From positions 100,239 to 164,238 of the forward strand of contig NZ_FOUG01000014.1 in assembly GCF_900114785.1 (NCBI RefSeq): a DNA stretch of 64,000 bases, written 5' to 3'. The notes beneath the pieces were generated by a model. The model was not told the DNA's origin. It worked only from the letters and a program-made list of their open reading frames with translations, and did not search any database. Below, in pieces: positions 63,568 to 64,000 of the stretch. This stretch comes from Variovorax sp. OV329. GTDB lineage: Bacteria; Pseudomonadota; Gammaproteobacteria; Burkholderiales; Burkholderiaceae_C. Numbering within the stretch: position 1 is the first letter of the stretch; each line of letters opens with the position of its first letter. A program made the translations under genes and the position numbers.

Positions 63568-63804
63568 ATGAAGCCGGAAGACCTCGAACGTCTGGTCAGC
63601 CTGGAGATGCCTTTTGGCAAGCACAAGGGCTGCCTGATCGCCGACCTGCCTGGCAACTACCTCACCTGGTTCGCGCGCGAGGGATTTCCCAAGGGCGAGA
63701 TCGGCCGGCTCCTGCAGCTGATGCACGAGATCGACCACAACGGACTCAAGCCCCTGCTGGCACCCCTGCGCGACAAGGCGCGTGGCCGCCACGCCGGAAC
63801 CTGA
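63568..63804 (+). CDS. DUF3820 family protein
   Basis: The 78-residue protein matches DUF3820: PFGKHKGCLIADLPGNYLTWFAREGFPKGEIGRLLQLMHEIDHNGL covers the family core. This motif is also found within putative quorum-sensing-regulated and DNA-associated proteins. No function is established. A TATGAT hexamer 57-62 nt upstream (63506-63511) may be its -10. It lies 32 bp before the aldehyde dehydrogenase start and may be cotranscribed with it. Confidence 0.85.
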   Translation: MKPEDLERLVSLEMPFGKHKGCLIADLPGNYLTWFAREGFPKGEIGRLLQLMHEIDHNGLKPLLAPLRDKARGRHAGT

Positions 63805-63836
63805 ACCTCTTTCTGGATCAACTTGGAGACCACCGC

Positions 63837-64000
63837 ATGACGACGGCAACCGCCACGCCCGCCAACGACAAGACCGCGACCGCCAGCTACCCGGACACGC
63901 GCCTTCTGATCAACAACGAATGGTGCGACGCGGCCAGCGGCAAGACGCTGGACGTGTACAACCCCGCCACCGGCAAGGTGATCGGCAAGGTCGCCCATGC
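63837..64000 (+). CDS. Aldehyde dehydrogenase (partial, 5' end)
   Basis: Only the first ~54 codons are inside the window. After a Thr/Ala-rich leader, the segment LLINNEWCDAASGKTLDVYNPATGKVIGKVA is the conserved N-terminus of NAD(P)-dependent aldehyde dehydrogenases. It is closest in style to succinate-semialdehyde or related aliphatic enzymes. The catalytic Cys and Glu are beyond the edge, so substrate class and integrity cannot be judged. Confidence 0.85.
   Translation, partial: MTTATATPANDKTATASYPDTRLLINNEWCDAASGKTLDVYNPATGKVIGKVAH

Overview
The window is a 64 kb stretch of a high-GC betaproteobacterial chromosome, most likely from a member of the Comamonadaceae or a close Burkholderiales relative. 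Evidence for this is the very GC-rich codon use, a PhaF/PhaI-type phasin, the large number of periplasmic-binding-protein and acyl-CoA genes, a three-component TRAP transporter, and the type III pantothenate kinase. The placement rests on gene content only; no rRNA or tRNA gene is present to fix it. There is no CRISPR array and no rRNA operon. Genes are tightly packed, and many share 4-base ATGA or GTGA stop/start overlaps.

Region 1 (62-7933, minus strand) is a surface-polysaccharide operon. It reads rfbB, rfbD, rfbA, rfbC (dTDP-L-rhamnose synthesis), then a coiled-coil methyltransferase, a GT2-GT4 double glycosyltransferase and a second methyltransferase. The distal part is visibly less GC-rich. 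Region 2 (8027-16416) holds a phasin, a TetR regulator, a repeat protein, acyl-CoA-binding protein, a CaiB-type CoA transferase, a lipoprotein aminopeptidase overlapping a molybdopterin oxidoreductase, and a divergent branched-chain-amino-acid-type binding protein. Region 3 (16417-19954) is a foreign-looking, AT-richer segment: almost 2 kb without a credible gene but with degenerate repeated motifs, then an orphan divergent tyrosine recombinase.

Region 4 (19955-37957) is housekeeping and transport: DUF445 protein, ArgE-type deacetylase, M20 amidohydrolase with an M14-like partner, coaX, a Kbp-like BON-LysM protein, rhodanese, a TRAP transporter with an internal terminator, a FecR/DUF6600 protein with a giant glutamine-rich tail, glutathione reductase and AMP nucleosidase. 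Region 5 (37220-43038) has an ArsR regulator divergent from an unusual P450 plus ABM-type monooxygenase, a NodIJ-like ABC exporter, a holin-like membrane protein and a zinc-less MDR oxidoreductase.

Region 6 (43072-48690, minus strand) is a second envelope-glycan operon: a membrane beta-propeller protein, acyltransferase, GtrA, a GtrB-like glycosyltransferase and a GT87-like enzyme. It looks like a lipid-linked glucosyl/acyl decoration system that could act on the polysaccharide made by region 1. Region 7 (49029-52913) has an esterase, a CopD-like protein translationally coupled to an ECF42-type sigma factor, and a DedA-rhodanese fusion. Region 8 (53058-59913) is an acyl-CoA carboxylase operon (carboxyltransferase, biotin carboxylase/BCCP, PECR-like enoyl-CoA reductase, two acyl-CoA dehydrogenases) resembling Liu/Atu catabolic clusters for leucine or acyclic terpenes. 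Region 9 (59932-64000) contains small miscellaneous genes and ends inside an aldehyde dehydrogenase.
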